NCBI GenBank assembly: GCA_947623455.1
Contig: OX392538.1
Coordinates: 5,208,001 to 5,272,000 of the forward strand
DNA: 64,000 nucleotides
DNA from: Mimachlamys varia
Taxonomy: Eukaryota > Mollusca > Bivalvia > Pectinida > Pectinidae
Reading direction: 5' to 3'
In this document: one piece after another, positions 47,693 to 58,147 of the stretch
How positions within the stretch are numbered: the stretch's first letter is position 1
How the letters are laid out: each line of letters opens with the position of its first letter
Program-made: the position numbers and the translations under genes
Notes under the pieces: model-generated
Seen by the model: only the letters and a program-made list of their open reading frames with translations
Databases searched by the model: none
Told to the model about the DNA's origin: nothing

Positions 47693-48812
47693 GTCTTATC
47701 TTTATAATTTAGATCTTCCCTATCTATATTAGGAGAAATATCTAAATAAGGATAAGTAACATCATAATAACATATAAGGTCACTTAAAAATGATAGGTGC
47801 CTGCACAAGGTTATACTGGAGGCGGTGCTCGACTTTAACACCATGCAGGAGACACTCGGCGCAGTATTCCCCCAGTCTCGCTATATACATATACATGACC
47901 TATACCCAATCATTATACTAATGAAGTTGTAATACAAAACAGAAAATACTTATTTCAAATGCTTATATTTCTGGCCATTGTATGGCATCACTCAATAGGT
48001 AAATAATATGATTTATTATCTTAAAAGTTACAAATTTTAGTTGTCTTTTACAATAGAGAGCTGGTTAAGACCGATGCTTTCTCTTTCCAATTCCCGATAA
48101 GTAGGCAAGCTCAGACATGTTTGAAACGACACAGGATGGTCAACAATGTTATTAAGCACGTGCTTGTTCCTAGTGTATCCTCATTTAAACAGAATATATC
48201 CGACGGTCACATTTATTAACTTGACAAAGCAGGTATATCCTAACAACATGCTCGCCTTCCATCAGTCGGTGTCTGATCCCTCTCTTACACACTCGTTCAT
48301 TTAAACATAACCTCATCATGTGGCTCCTGTCTACTAGCCGCGTCGTTACCTCAGACATATCAATGTTCAAGTGTCGTTGATTACGTCGCTGAATCACTTT
48401 ATATTCCTTATCGACGTCGTATCCCACACCATATCCGCCACGATCCGCGTAAACGTGACATCAACTAGACTTTACATGGCGATTTAATATAAAGACATCA
48501 GGGAAGCTTACAATGGTGGAAGAATACAAGTTCTTGTATAGCTTCTACAATGAAGTATGGCTAATGTCCTTATAAGGTGTGCAAGTCGGGTGAAATTGCC
48601 CTGCTTGATCCACTGTATGTTCAGATGACTAACCAGGACTTATCTAGTGGATATCCCATCTAAATGAAGAAACAATGGATTCGCATAATATAACATTTAA
48701 AGCATTTGAATATGACATTAATGACACGAATCACTCTGCGATGCGCCTATTACAAGATGTTCCTGTGAGGTAGCACACAACCAAACGAAGCTTTTCTGTA
48801 AGATAGAATTCA
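47693..48812. other. Spacer without supported genes
   Basis: Minus-strand frames at 47602-47844 and 48185-48427 (80 codons each) have no domain I recognise and no clear splice context. Confidence 0.4.
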
Positions 48813-49005
48813 GGCCCCGGTTTCATCAACATTCCTTAACTTAAAGAAACTCCTTAACTTAAACATCTCCATAGGAAAGCATTACAGAATGTAAGGAGAA
48901 AATCCTTAGTTAAGGAACTTTCCTTTAATTCTGTAATGCTTTCCTATGGAGTATTTTAAGTTAAAGAGTTTCCTTAAGTAAAGGAACGTTAATGAAATCG
49001 GGACC
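48813..49005. mobile_element. Palindromic MITE, 193 bp
   Basis: The ends GGCCCCGGTTTCATCAACAT and GTTAATGAAATCGGGACC are imperfect inverted repeats, and internal 24-bp arms at 48867-48890 and 48928-48951 are perfectly complementary. Between them run CTTAACTTAAA-type repeats in both directions. Non-coding foldback element. Confidence 0.85.
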
Positions 49006-50785
49006 AGGAGTGCAAAAATATTTACATGTTCTAAGTAACACTTACACAGAGATTTCGACAAAAACATGTCTCTAATAATTTTCTTTTTGCGCTAGTTTTA
49101 GTTTGCGTTTTTAAAATTTTGAGTATGGCTAACTTGTTATAATGCTATGTCGGATATTTGCTTAATTGACTAATTTATATAAATAGTTTCTCAAAATGTC
49201 ATTCAGATAATAAAGGTTGATGATGCAATGACAGCAACTTAGTATGCTGATACTCTCAACTGAACCATAAATACTGAGGGTGTAGCCCATTCCTATAACC
49301 TAGTTGTTCGATCAAATATATATATATATATGTTATACCATTTGCACTGTACAATAATGTTTTTTTAAGACACATTAACAAGAAATGCATAATAAGTGCA
49401 GACGCAATCAGAAAAAAAACATCCCTGAGATGCTCCATAACAATCGTTGCTAACGAAGATATAAAAGATAAGCATCTCTCTTTACAAAGATATATTGATC
49501 ATTCGCAAACGAAAGACATATTACCATGAGAAAAGGTGCAAATACTTGAATGCTTAGATCGTATGTAAAACAGTTTTCATCAACAACACAACATGCTGTT
49601 TTTCATAACTGTAGCTCTGTATTATAGGATGGTAGCAGCGAAATACTTCTGATAAAAAATACCAAACAGATAAACAACTTCTGACTTCAAAATATGGAAA
49701 TATTATACTCACCGATTGTTGAAGATGCCGTTCGATCATTTTTGTTATGTCTCTCTCTCTTTGACTGTAGACCTAAATACATCACGCACGGCAGAGTAGA
49801 CCCTTCGCTCACGCTAGACTAGCATTTCATAGATCCAATAAATCATGGATGTTCGACCAAACACAAAACAAAATCAGCAGAACGATTGGAACCGACAGGT
49901 TCAACAATGCCAGCATAAACCGTTAGACAGGAAGAACACGCAGCTGTCAGTTTTGATTCCGTGATGATTGTTTCTAAATGTTGTCTTAATGGTGAGCCTT
50001 TGACTCTGTTGACTTGAACACAATAACACCCGACTCGCTCTAGGGTAACGCAAGACATTGCATTGTTTGTAAGAAATTAAGTTATCATGCCGCAGAAAAA
50101 CAAATTTTGCAGATTGTTAATGTTTGTCTCTGAACTAATGCACTCCAACAAGGTCTGTTGCCATATATTAGCGCAATTGAAATAACTTTAAGGGAAAACA
50201 CAGTGGATACACACATGGTCGAAAGTGTAGTGTGGAACTGTTTCAAACGACATCACTTGAAATCATTTCTTCTAACTAGATACGATAAGATATAGCGATA
50301 CAATTTTAGTGCCGTAGAAACAAAATTATAAATGATATATAAAATGTATACAACTAATTTGAAACTCTTAAACAAGTATAGGGATAATGTATTTAGTTGT
50401 AACTGACAAAATGTATTCCAAATGTTTCAATGACCTCTGCAGATCAAGTTCGATATCACCCGGGTTGTTAATCACAACGATTTTGTTTACATAAAAGGCG
50501 ACAATAGTTGCGTCAAACTTACAAGTAGTTGTCTTATATATGTCTGAAATTTCCTCTTGCGCTTTTCCAGTTGATAATTTGTCATCTGGTTGGGAATGTG
50601 ATAAGAACTTGCATCATAGTATGAGGTCCTTGTGATTAAAGTGTTACTATACATTCAATGCAAAGGATGACTGTGGAAACAAGACTCCAGTCCGAATTAA
50701 GAATATTGTTAGGCATTCAACAATGGCTATCTGAGAAAAGTACTTCAGCGTGAATGGACAATGCGGTAATGGAAGTAAATAAGAA
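49006..50785. other. Spacer without supported genes
   Basis: A TA microsatellite lies at 49317-49331. Minus-strand frames at 49256-49438, 49554-49739 and 49843-50058 are unrecognised. The last (71 codons, Cys-containing) is the most protein-like but has no independent support. Confidence 0.35.
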
Positions 50786-51232
50786 ATAAGAGAATACCGA
50801 AGCGTTAATGAAATCAAATTCCAAATTCAAAATCGATTAAACCAGGGGCAAAATATGAACAAAGAAAAAATTGACATGGAGACCCTTGCAAAAGTACAAG
50901 AGAATAAGACCAGGTGTTCCGGAAGTGTAAGCGTCTTCTGCTTCATCGACGACACCCGTCATGTAAATCTTTGTCACATCCAAGTAAACATCAAGTTCTC
51001 AAAGTTGTCAATCACAACAAGTAAACACACTAATGAGCATACTCAAAAACGTCCATCTTCATATCACTTAAAGATACAGAATATTTCTCAATGAGACAAA
51101 GATGGCGACCATAAAAATTGCCCATAGTTCTGATCAATCTGCATCTCTCGAATCCTTGTGTTGTTAGTTTGTTTGTCAGCAGTCGAAAGCAAGTCCTGGA
51201 ATACCGAATCAACTGCGACATGTAAACACCAT
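50786..51232 (-). pseudogene. PLE 3' fragment: RT thumb region plus tail (minus orientation)
   Basis: The minus-strand frame keeps the Penelope-type thumb motif YGVYMSQLIRYSRTC followed by RLLTNKLTTQGFERCRLI and FYGRHLCLIEKYSVSLSD, then the non-coding tail to about 50786 (GAATACCGAAGCGTTAATGA at its end). This copy is what links the dispersed tail family to the RT. Upstream RT parts are missing. Confidence 0.8.
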
Positions 51233-51402
51233 AATCAGAATTCAAAATCGATGGAACTAGAGGCAAAATATGAACAAAAGAAATTTACACGGAGATCGTT
51301 GAATATTGACAGGAGAAAAAGACCAGGTGTTCCGGAAGAGTCTTCTGTTTCATCGACGACACCCGCCATATAAATATAGGTCAGATCCAAGTAAACATAT
51401 CA
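51233..51402 (-). mobile_element. Second PLE tail, in tandem with the preceding fragment
   Basis: GATGGAACTAGAGGCAAAAT, GTGTTCCGGAAGAGTCTTCT, TTCATCGACGACACCCGCCA. Same orientation as 50786-51232, and its end (GATTATGG) runs straight into the thumb relic of that copy (TATGGTGTTTAC). A tail joined head-to-tail to the next copy is the arrangement that creates pseudo-LTRs in Penelope-like elements. Confidence 0.75.
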
Positions 51403-51857
51403 GAGTGAATGCAATTAGCCACCAAATACAATTAAGTAATGCGTCTAGACAGGGACTTGTTATATAAATACTGTGAAGCTTTTTGTGGCCAACTAAAACA
51501 ATGCGAGTTACAACGCTTGTCATTGAACGTTGGCCACGACATCAGGGCATGAGTATACACCAAACCTGCGAATCCTATCCCATTCTGCCTGATAAAGTAC
51601 ATGTACACCCGATCGGTCGGGTCTAACGACATCCTGTTGGATCCACACTGTCTATTTATTAAGGGAACATGTAAGGTATTTATTCAATGCATATCTAGTA
51701 AAGACTGTACAAACATTTGATATTGTGTCGTCATCAATCTATAAAAAGACGTCACCAAATTCATTGTTGTCTTCATTTGATTTGCTGTTCAAAAATTATT
51801 AGAAATAGGCCTAACATAGTAAAGCACGAATAATTGAATCAAAATGTAAATGTAAGT
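51403..51857. other. Spacer without recognised features
   Basis: Nothing supported. Confidence 0.4.
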
Positions 51858-52006
51858 AATGAACGGTTTAGCAATGTTTTTACGGTCCTATAACACACAT
51901 TGCTATTGCTGACAAACTTACATAATGCCTACTGGGCTTTATTTAGCTTTCCATCAATAGCAATATGTGTTATAGGACTGTGACAACGTTTGCTAAAGCA
52001 TTCATT
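51858..52006. mobile_element. Foldback MITE, 149 bp
   Basis: The left arm AATGAACGGTTTAGCA…GGTCCTATAACACACATTGC and the right arm GCAATATGTGTTATAGGAC…TGCTAAAGCATTCATT are inverted, with arms of ~55 bp. The loop contains GACAAACTTACATAATGCC. Non-coding. Confidence 0.8.
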
Positions 52007-53000
52007 GTTTAATTAAATAATGAGAAAACTGAATTTTACAGGCGTTGTGGAGTTACATGAAGCCTGTAAAACGAATGTGTACGAAAATATTATCACGAAA
52101 TACTGCCGGAAATGTCAAAGTAGGGGTATATTCATTCTAACTTAACCAAACCCACCAAACGAAACACCGATTCAAGATAGTTTTGAGTGTTTAAGCTGAA
52201 ATCTTTGGATTCTTCCTGTGATTAGTGACATCAGAAATATCCAAAGTAAGGCGACATTCCATGGCTGTTATAGGAGCAGATTGTTGTTTTTGTGATGTCA
52301 ATATCATAACGTGTCTGGGTCAGTTGGGTTCATCAACGTCATGCAAATAAGGTATTTGTTGACGGTATATTGGGGTTTACTGTCGGCAATTACTTTGATT
52401 GTCCAATCAAATGCCGCGTTACGTCTGAAGCAAATTCGAATAATAGTTTCATTTCAGTGGTCTGCATGTCATTTCCGTCTAGCCTTTTCACATTAACACA
52501 GATAATATACTCTGCTAAAATCCATCACACCTTTCGTGTGATTGACATCAATTCGCTTACAACAGACACACATTGCTGATATGGTTCCAGATATATAGAT
52601 TGATACGATATGTCTTGGGATTAGATATAGATCAGTATTGTTTATTGACATTGCTTGTTTATGCTTCATAATTACGGTTAGCGATTACGTTGCTCGTTTG
52701 GGGTTGAGGTAATAATTAAGGTGATATAAAAGGCAGCTAAGCAATTGGCTTGATTTATGCCCATAACGCAATAACAAGTATAGGTATGTCATACCTACAT
52801 TTTTATTGTTATGTAAGACTTATTATTTATCATTAATAATACAGTATGATGGGGTAAGTCACCTTACTAGTCTTGTGTCGATTTAGTTGCTTCTTAATGC
52901 CTGCGAATGACGCTGGCCCCTAATTGGTCAAGGTGACGTGACCTGGAGATCGCGTCCCTTTGTTCAATAGGCATTAACAAGGTATTAAAAAACATCTTTT
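52007..53000. other. Spacer without supported genes
   Basis: Two overlapping plus-strand frames (52311-52496, 52370-52579) are unrecognised. A perfect 7-bp palindrome (AGGTATGTCATACCT) lies at 52782-52796. Confidence 0.4.
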
Positions 53001-53002
53001 AC

Positions 53003-53028
53003 CAAAGCGTTAACAAAACCATAATCCG
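53003..53028 (-). mobile_element. Terminal scrap of a PLE tail (minus orientation)
   Basis: AAAGCGTTAACAAAACCATA and ATCCG match the outermost end of the tail family. It is inverted relative to the larger tail at 53262-53640, so the ~600-bp segment is flanked by inverted PLE ends. Confidence 0.55.
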
Positions 53029-53134
53029 CACCACCCACCCAAAAAAACCAATCCAACTTCTATCCTATTTTTTGTGCTACCACTACATTTAATAAAGCTT
53101 TTTGGCAACCCCACTTAGACTAGGCATGGTTTTT

Positions 53135-53158
53135 GGCTCTCGGCGATAGCCGAGAGTC
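53135..53158. other. Perfect 8-bp stem, GATA tetraloop hairpin
   Basis: CTCTCGGC-GATA-GCCGAGAG. It is compact and GC-rich in an AT-rich setting. There is no T-run or other sign of a specific function. Confidence 0.6.
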
Positions 53159-53261
53159 TTTAGCCGTACTGAGCATAAAAAGCTGCAATTTTGTGGCAAC
53201 TTTTCCGGCAAAACTGTTATGTGTAGAATTTTGTGCATTTGTTATAGCAATGCGTTATTTG

Positions 53262-53640
53262 ACAAGTTATAGAAATATTCTGTATCTTTAATTTTTTATG
53301 ATCGCCATCTTTGTCTCATTGAGACATATTCTGTATCTTTAAGTGATATGAAGATGGACGTTTTTGAGTATGCTCATTGGTGTGTTTACTTGTTGTGATT
53401 GACAATGATACTTTTTTTTCTCATTTTGAGAACTTGATGTTTACTTGGATGTGACAAGGATTTACATGGCGGGTGTCGTCGATGAAGCAGAAGACGCTTA
53501 CTCTTCCTGAACACCTGGTCTTATTTTCTTGTACTTTTGCAAGGGTCTCCATGAGAATTTTTTCTTGGTTCATATTTTGCCCCTGGTTTAATCGATTTTT
53601 GAGTTTCGATTATGATTATGTTAACGTTTCGATATTCTCT
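53262..53640 (+). pseudogene. PLE 3' fragment with tail (plus orientation)
   Basis: Begins in the last coding relic (the KYSVSLSDMKMDVFEYAH frame, about 53325-53385), with an extra ~45-bp duplication of ATATTCTGTATCTTTAA at its start. It continues through GTCGTCGATGAAGCAGAAGA, CACCTGGTCTTATTTTCTTG, GGTTCATATTTTGCCCC to GTTAACGTTTCGATATTCTC. Confidence 0.75.
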
Positions 53641-54536
53641 TATTTATTTTTGACTCGATGCAAATCAACTTTGGGAGAATGCTTTTTATATTCTTAACCA
53701 AATATAAGCAAACGAAAGCTGTAATATAAAGTCCACTAACCAGCAGTTGATGTAGTGAGGAGGGGGTAAACAGGAGTGGGTAAACTTGTCGCTCGGCATA
53801 CATATCCTGTCGGCTGCTCCCGTTATAGCTCGTATCATTTAAGTATTGTTTTATACCTGTAGATTTATTGTAGCAATATGTCTATATATGTAGCGCTGAA
53901 TACATAAATTGAAAAATATCACCAGAGCCTTTTCATTGAAATTTCTATAAATAATGAAACAATTAATATCGAAATATCGTTATCCGCTGTTGTGATAAAA
54001 GTAATTACAGTAAGGGAAATAGAAACAGACTATAAAAAGTTGCCAGCAAGTGCAGAAATAGGTTCTGTTTCCGTATTTGTGCATTTAAATTTTCCCCTTT
54101 ATTGGAGTGCAAATACATATTGTGTGGAGTAACAACAGAAAAAGATGCAGAACCAGTGTACTTGCTACACATATAGCGTGGGTTCAGGGGAGGTTAAATA
54201 GTCGGGGAACTGGCTATTTTCTCAGGACAAAACGTAGCACTTTTTTTATAGGATATGTCGCTTAGTGTTGTTGCACTCCACGCTCCAAGCTAAAGCATTG
54301 TTGGCTCACCGATTGACAAATAAGATTTGGAAATTGGCTCAATAATTCAGTTGTAAAAAAAACCGGTAAGAAGGAGTGTAATGATGGACAGTCATTGGAG
54401 TTTTGAACCAGGGAATAATGGATTGCAGGCTTATATTCATACTATGTTGTATCATTTATATACATCCTCACAGTTCTTAGAAATATTTGCCAACAAAATG
54501 TTATAATTGCCGAGAGCGTCGTGGTCTTTGGCCTCT
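53641..54536. other. Spacer without recognised features
   Basis: AT-rich, nothing supported. Confidence 0.4.
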
Positions 54537-54548
54537 TGTTATTTATAT

Positions 54549-54862
54549 TGTGGTTGTATGTGCTACATTGTTTGGTATACTTGCAACTACCTTGTGTTTA
54601 TGTGTTTGAAATTAGTTATAATTTTTTTACCATAATTCACACGGTGTCTTTATTACTTAAATAAATATTAATGTCACCTTTTGGGCAAACTTAGGCTACA
54701 TAAGGGTTTTAGATATCTTGTGGTTGTAGTTGCTACCATGTTTGGTAAAATTGTAACTATTTTGTACAATTGTATCTATGTGTTTTTAAAATAATTATAT
54801 TTTTTGGAACATAAGCCACATGGTGGCTTAATTACTTAAATAAATATTAATGTAACCCTTTG
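54549..54862. repeat. Tandem duplication, unit ~170-180 bp
   Basis: TTGTGGTTGTA…GTTTGGTA…TACTTAAATAAATATTAATG occurs twice, at about 54549-54681 and 54719-54862, with ~15-20% differences and one ~9-bp indel. No coding potential. Confidence 0.75.
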
Positions 54863-55147
54863 AGTGGTCATTTTGATTCATACTTCTTGTTTGAGTTGTT
54901 CTTAATATGAGTGGAGAGGCATACTCATTGTTTTAGCGATGTTTTGAAATATAAGCCTTCCCGCTACACGAATGATTATAAATACAAAGGACTACGTGGT
55001 TCTTGTAGCCGCTTAAATCTACCCATCCGACAGACAACTATTTGTTCTACATAGTAGGGGTTCTGGGACAAAAAACATCATTATAACTTTTGAGCAATCA
55101 ACATTTTCATCTCTTTTTCTCTAGGATGAAATATACTGAAGAAGATA

Positions 55148-55437
55148 AAGTTCGAGAGTGAATTCGGAGGAAAGATTTTCCAACAGACTTTCGGCATTCC
55201 AATAGGAACAAAGTGTGACTGATTTGTTATTGTTTTCATTCGAGGCTGAATTTATCGAGGGCCTTATCAGGATGGGTAACAAAAACCTTACCAAATCGTT
55301 CCAATCACGTTCAGGTATATCGACAATGTGTCTTTTAACAACAAAAAGTTGACCGCATCGTTTGTATATACCCTTCTGAACTTGAAATTAAGGACACAAC
55401 AGACTATTCTACATCAGCTTCTTACCCCGATCTTTAA
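55148..55437 (+). pseudogene. Decayed Penelope-like RT palm fragment (plus orientation)
   Basis: Plus-strand translation gives FQQTFGIPIGTKC, then (after a frameshift and TGA near 55218) FSFEAEFIEGLIRMGNKN, then RYIDN(V) and YPSELEIKDTTDYSTSA. It matches the palm of copy A (13266-13556) but is on the opposite strand. At least two frameshifts are present, and D of the YIDD box is replaced by N, so it would be inactive even if repaired. Confidence 0.75.
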
Positions 55438-55444
55438 TTAAACT

Positions 55445-55530
55445 AGGATCGACACAAGTTTTGATAATGGCTTGGTTGAGCAATGGGAAGAGCCAGCGAT
55501 AAAACGTTGCTTATAAGGATACTTAAAAAT
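55445..55530 (-). pseudogene. Inverted RT finger fragment of a PLE
   Basis: The minus-strand translation reads PYKQRFIAGSSHCSTKPLSK, the segment found just downstream of the LYWKPKLHK motif in copy A. It lies immediately after, and inverted to, the palm fragment at 55148-55437, so the element was internally rearranged. Confidence 0.7.
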
Positions 55531-55644
55531 TTCTTGCAATCTATATAATTTCATTTTTGCTATGGAACAATTGTTTAATTTTATTTCTATTTTCTCTAAC
55601 AACAAGTTTATTTCCGCCGTTTGTATTTACATCACAATTTAATA

Positions 55645-56048
55645 AGAATACCAACGCGCCAACAAAACCACAATTCGAACTCAAAATCGATTAAACTAGG
55701 GGCAAAATAGGAACAAAGGAAAGATTTACATGGAAACTCTCGTAAAAGCACAAAAGAATAAGACAAGGTGTTCCGGAAGAGTAACCGTCTTTTGATTCAT
55801 CGACTACACCCGCCATGTAAAACTTGGTCACATCCAAGTAAGCATAAATTCTCAAAATGAGAACCGAGTCATCATTGTCATCAAAACAAGTAAACAAAAT
55901 AATAAGCAAACTCATATGTCCATCTTTATATCACACAAAGATTCAGAATATTTCTCGATGAGATCAAGATGGCGACCATAAAACTTGCCCATAGTCTTTA
56001 TCAACCTGCATCTCTCGAATCCCTTTGCCGTAAGTTTGTTCATCAGCA
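55645..56048 (-). mobile_element. PLE 3' fragment with tail (minus orientation)
   Basis: Starts with the terminal motif AATACCAACGCGCCAACAAA and runs through GGGGCAAAATAGGAACAAAG and the CGACTACACCCGCCATG block to the thumb relic (CTCTCGAATCCC…TTTGTTCATCAGCAG). The minus-strand frame ends FHVNLSFVPILPLV, as in other copies. Confidence 0.75.
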
Positions 56049-56563
56049 GTTGATATATATATCACGACAATATCGATATTCAGAGCAAGACCTCTATCAG
56101 CCAGCCTGATGTATTCAATGAGGTCCACTACTGTCATAAATAGCATAGCATGCAGATATTGGCCACTTTTATGTATTAACATATGGTAAAGCAATAAAAG
56201 AGAAAGGAAGTAGGGTCATACGTGTTCTGTAGCGAGTGTTTAATTACATTTCTTTTATACATTTCATAATACAATAGGTGTTATCGCCCTTGTATTGTTA
56301 CAATAAAAATGACCGCAACTCATTGAAGTGCTATCACTAACAAAGACTATTTACAATTGCCAACACCATGTACATTGGGTGATCAGTGACATTTGTTTCG
56401 AACTTTCACTGAAAAAGAAAACGCAAAATTATTGAACACTGACTTCCTTAGGATCAATGGATTTTACTGTTACATTGTACACAATGTTATTACACATACT
56501 CAACTTAATATGTCTGTAACTTGAGTTGACATGTCATGATGTTGGATTGATATGGCGTTGGAA
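56049..56563. other. Spacer without recognised features
   Basis: Nothing supported. Confidence 0.4.
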
Positions 56564-56608
56564 GGATATGTCAAGCTTGGTGTTCGAAGCAAGTGCAATG
56601 ACATATCC
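56564..56608. other. Inverted repeat with 10-bp perfect arms
   Basis: GGATATGTCA against TGACATATCC, with a 25-base loop. Partly matching flanks (CATGTCATGATGTTGG and ATCATGACATCATCC) suggest the core of a decayed palindromic MITE of about 130 bp. Confidence 0.55.
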
Positions 56609-56864
56609 ACTAACCATCATGACATCATCCAAACACATAACATGATAACTCACAATATAACACAAAGAAATAATTGAATGATATTATACACAACTAAATA
56701 ATGTATCGCCTTAAGAGCAATGACATTACATAATTACTCACCATAATGATATTTCTACGAAAAGCAATGTTATGTTATCTAATTTCAACTAAAGAAAATA
56801 ATATATTGACACAACACGATGGAAATTACACTATAATACTTACGGACAAGGGGTTTGATGAAGG

Positions 56865-57108
56865 CCATGAACAATTTTGTGGACGCTATCTTGGACTCAT
56901 TGAGACATAATGTGTGTCTATCATGATGTGAAGGTGGACGTTTCTGAATAAGCTCATTGTTGTACCTACTTGTTAAAGTACCGGACTGTGTCTCGGTTCT
57001 TACTTTGAGGACCTGGCATTTCTTTGGATGTCACATAGATTTGCATTTGGGGTGTAGCCGATGAAGCAGAAGATGCTTACTCATCTCGAACACCTACTAT
57101 TAACGGGT
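56865..57108 (+). mobile_element. Diverged PLE tail (plus orientation)
   Basis: GACTCATTGAGACATAATGT, GTGAAGGTGGACGTTTCTGA, GGTTCTTACTTTGAG, GTAGCCGATGAAGCAGAAGA. Same order as 53262-53560 but with many substitutions. It is among the oldest copies here. Confidence 0.65.
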
Positions 57109-57472
57109 TTCAACAACATTTCATAAGCCAACGATTTACTATGTGCACATATCACCAATGCATATCTTCCCGATACCATGTTATATAAACTCAACATCAC
57201 CACATACTAACCCAACACCGTCGACAGTCAAATCAATTTTTATTGCAATGTCATGGTATTTTAAGTTGACAATGTAGCGCTACAGCATAGCAGAATGTAA
57301 ACGTTGAACATGAAACAGCCGTGATGTTCCATAGAGGTAAATCACGTTAGTCGGTTTTTTATGTCGGAAGATATTACTTTCTCTTACCCTGGACAGGAAT
57401 GTCCACGCTTTAACCGGTGTGAGATTATCTTATCTCAACCTCGCAGGTTCTCAACAATTGTATGACGTCACA

Positions 57473-57536
57473 GCAACACTACCATGACGTCACGACAACA
57501 ATACAATGACATCACATCTACAATTCAATCACGTCA
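57473..57536. promoter_or_regulatory. Cluster of CRE-like sites in a ~22-bp degenerate repeat
   Basis: Two perfect TGACGTCA palindromes (57473-57480, 57485-57492) are followed by TGACATCA (57507-57514) and TCACGTCA (57529-57536). The last three are spaced 22 bp apart. TGACGTCA is the full CREB/ATF site. No adjacent gene is recognised, so regulatory use is unproven. Confidence 0.4.
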
Positions 57537-57655
57537 CATCGACACTGTCTTGAATTGATGTAATGTCTATATTAGATATTTAAGAGGTTTTACAGGTCGA
57601 AAACTAATCCTGTTGGATCCTGTTGGAGTGAAACAGGATCTCAACCCTCGGGGTA

Positions 57656-57710
57656 ATATTCCTAAGCTGCCAACCACTAGGCAAGTCTCCTGTTTGGCAA
57701 CTTAAGAATC
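57656..57710. repeat. Small palindromic element, copy 2, followed by poly-C
   Basis: TTCCTAAGCTGCCAAC against GTTTGGCAACTTAAGAA, the same inverted-repeat family as 2608-2664. It is followed directly by an uninterrupted run of 27 C (57717-57743) and ACCCCC. Confidence 0.5.
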
Positions 57711-57716
57711 TTACCA

Positions 57717-57749
57717 CCCCCCCCCCCCCCCCCCCCCCCCCCCACCCCC
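57717..57749. repeat. Poly-C tract (27 C, A, 5 C)
   Basis: The longest homopolymer in the window. Its minus strand is poly-G. The exact length is likely to be polymorphic or affected by sequencing error. Confidence 0.9.
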
Positions 57750-58147
57750 TGAAAGGGGGTGAACGATTCTTTAATCCCATTTGTGTTCTGAAAGAGTAAA
57801 TGGAAGATTCCTAATTTCAACTATCTAATGGTTCCAATCCATGCTTCATGTTTATTCTTGGATGGTATTTACTTTAACCTGTGTTTGATATCATCATTTA
57901 AAATTCGTCAACCAATAATTACATTGACTTATTAAAGAGAAAACGTGAAGTAACATAAAAACAACTCAAACCTGTCTATATCAGACACACATGGAAATTA
58001 ATAAAAAGTGTGTTTTAATAAACATTTGTCCTGGATACATAGGTCAATTATATAATAAATTGCTAAGAGTGAGTCTTATGAGTCTGTTATATATAGACAC
58101 ATGTCCTTCATTTTCAGGAGTCCTATATAACATGTTTGACTATTTTT

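Noticed and set aside
50855..51094. 79-codon plus-strand frame (…SVSVFCFIDDTRHVN…)
   Set aside because: Antisense of a PLE tail. The same sequence recurs in other copies with the plus frame broken, while the minus-strand frame is the one related to RT.
53473..53697. 74-codon plus-strand frame (MKQKTLTLPEHLV…)
   Set aside because: An alternate frame of the PLE tail; not kept in other copies.
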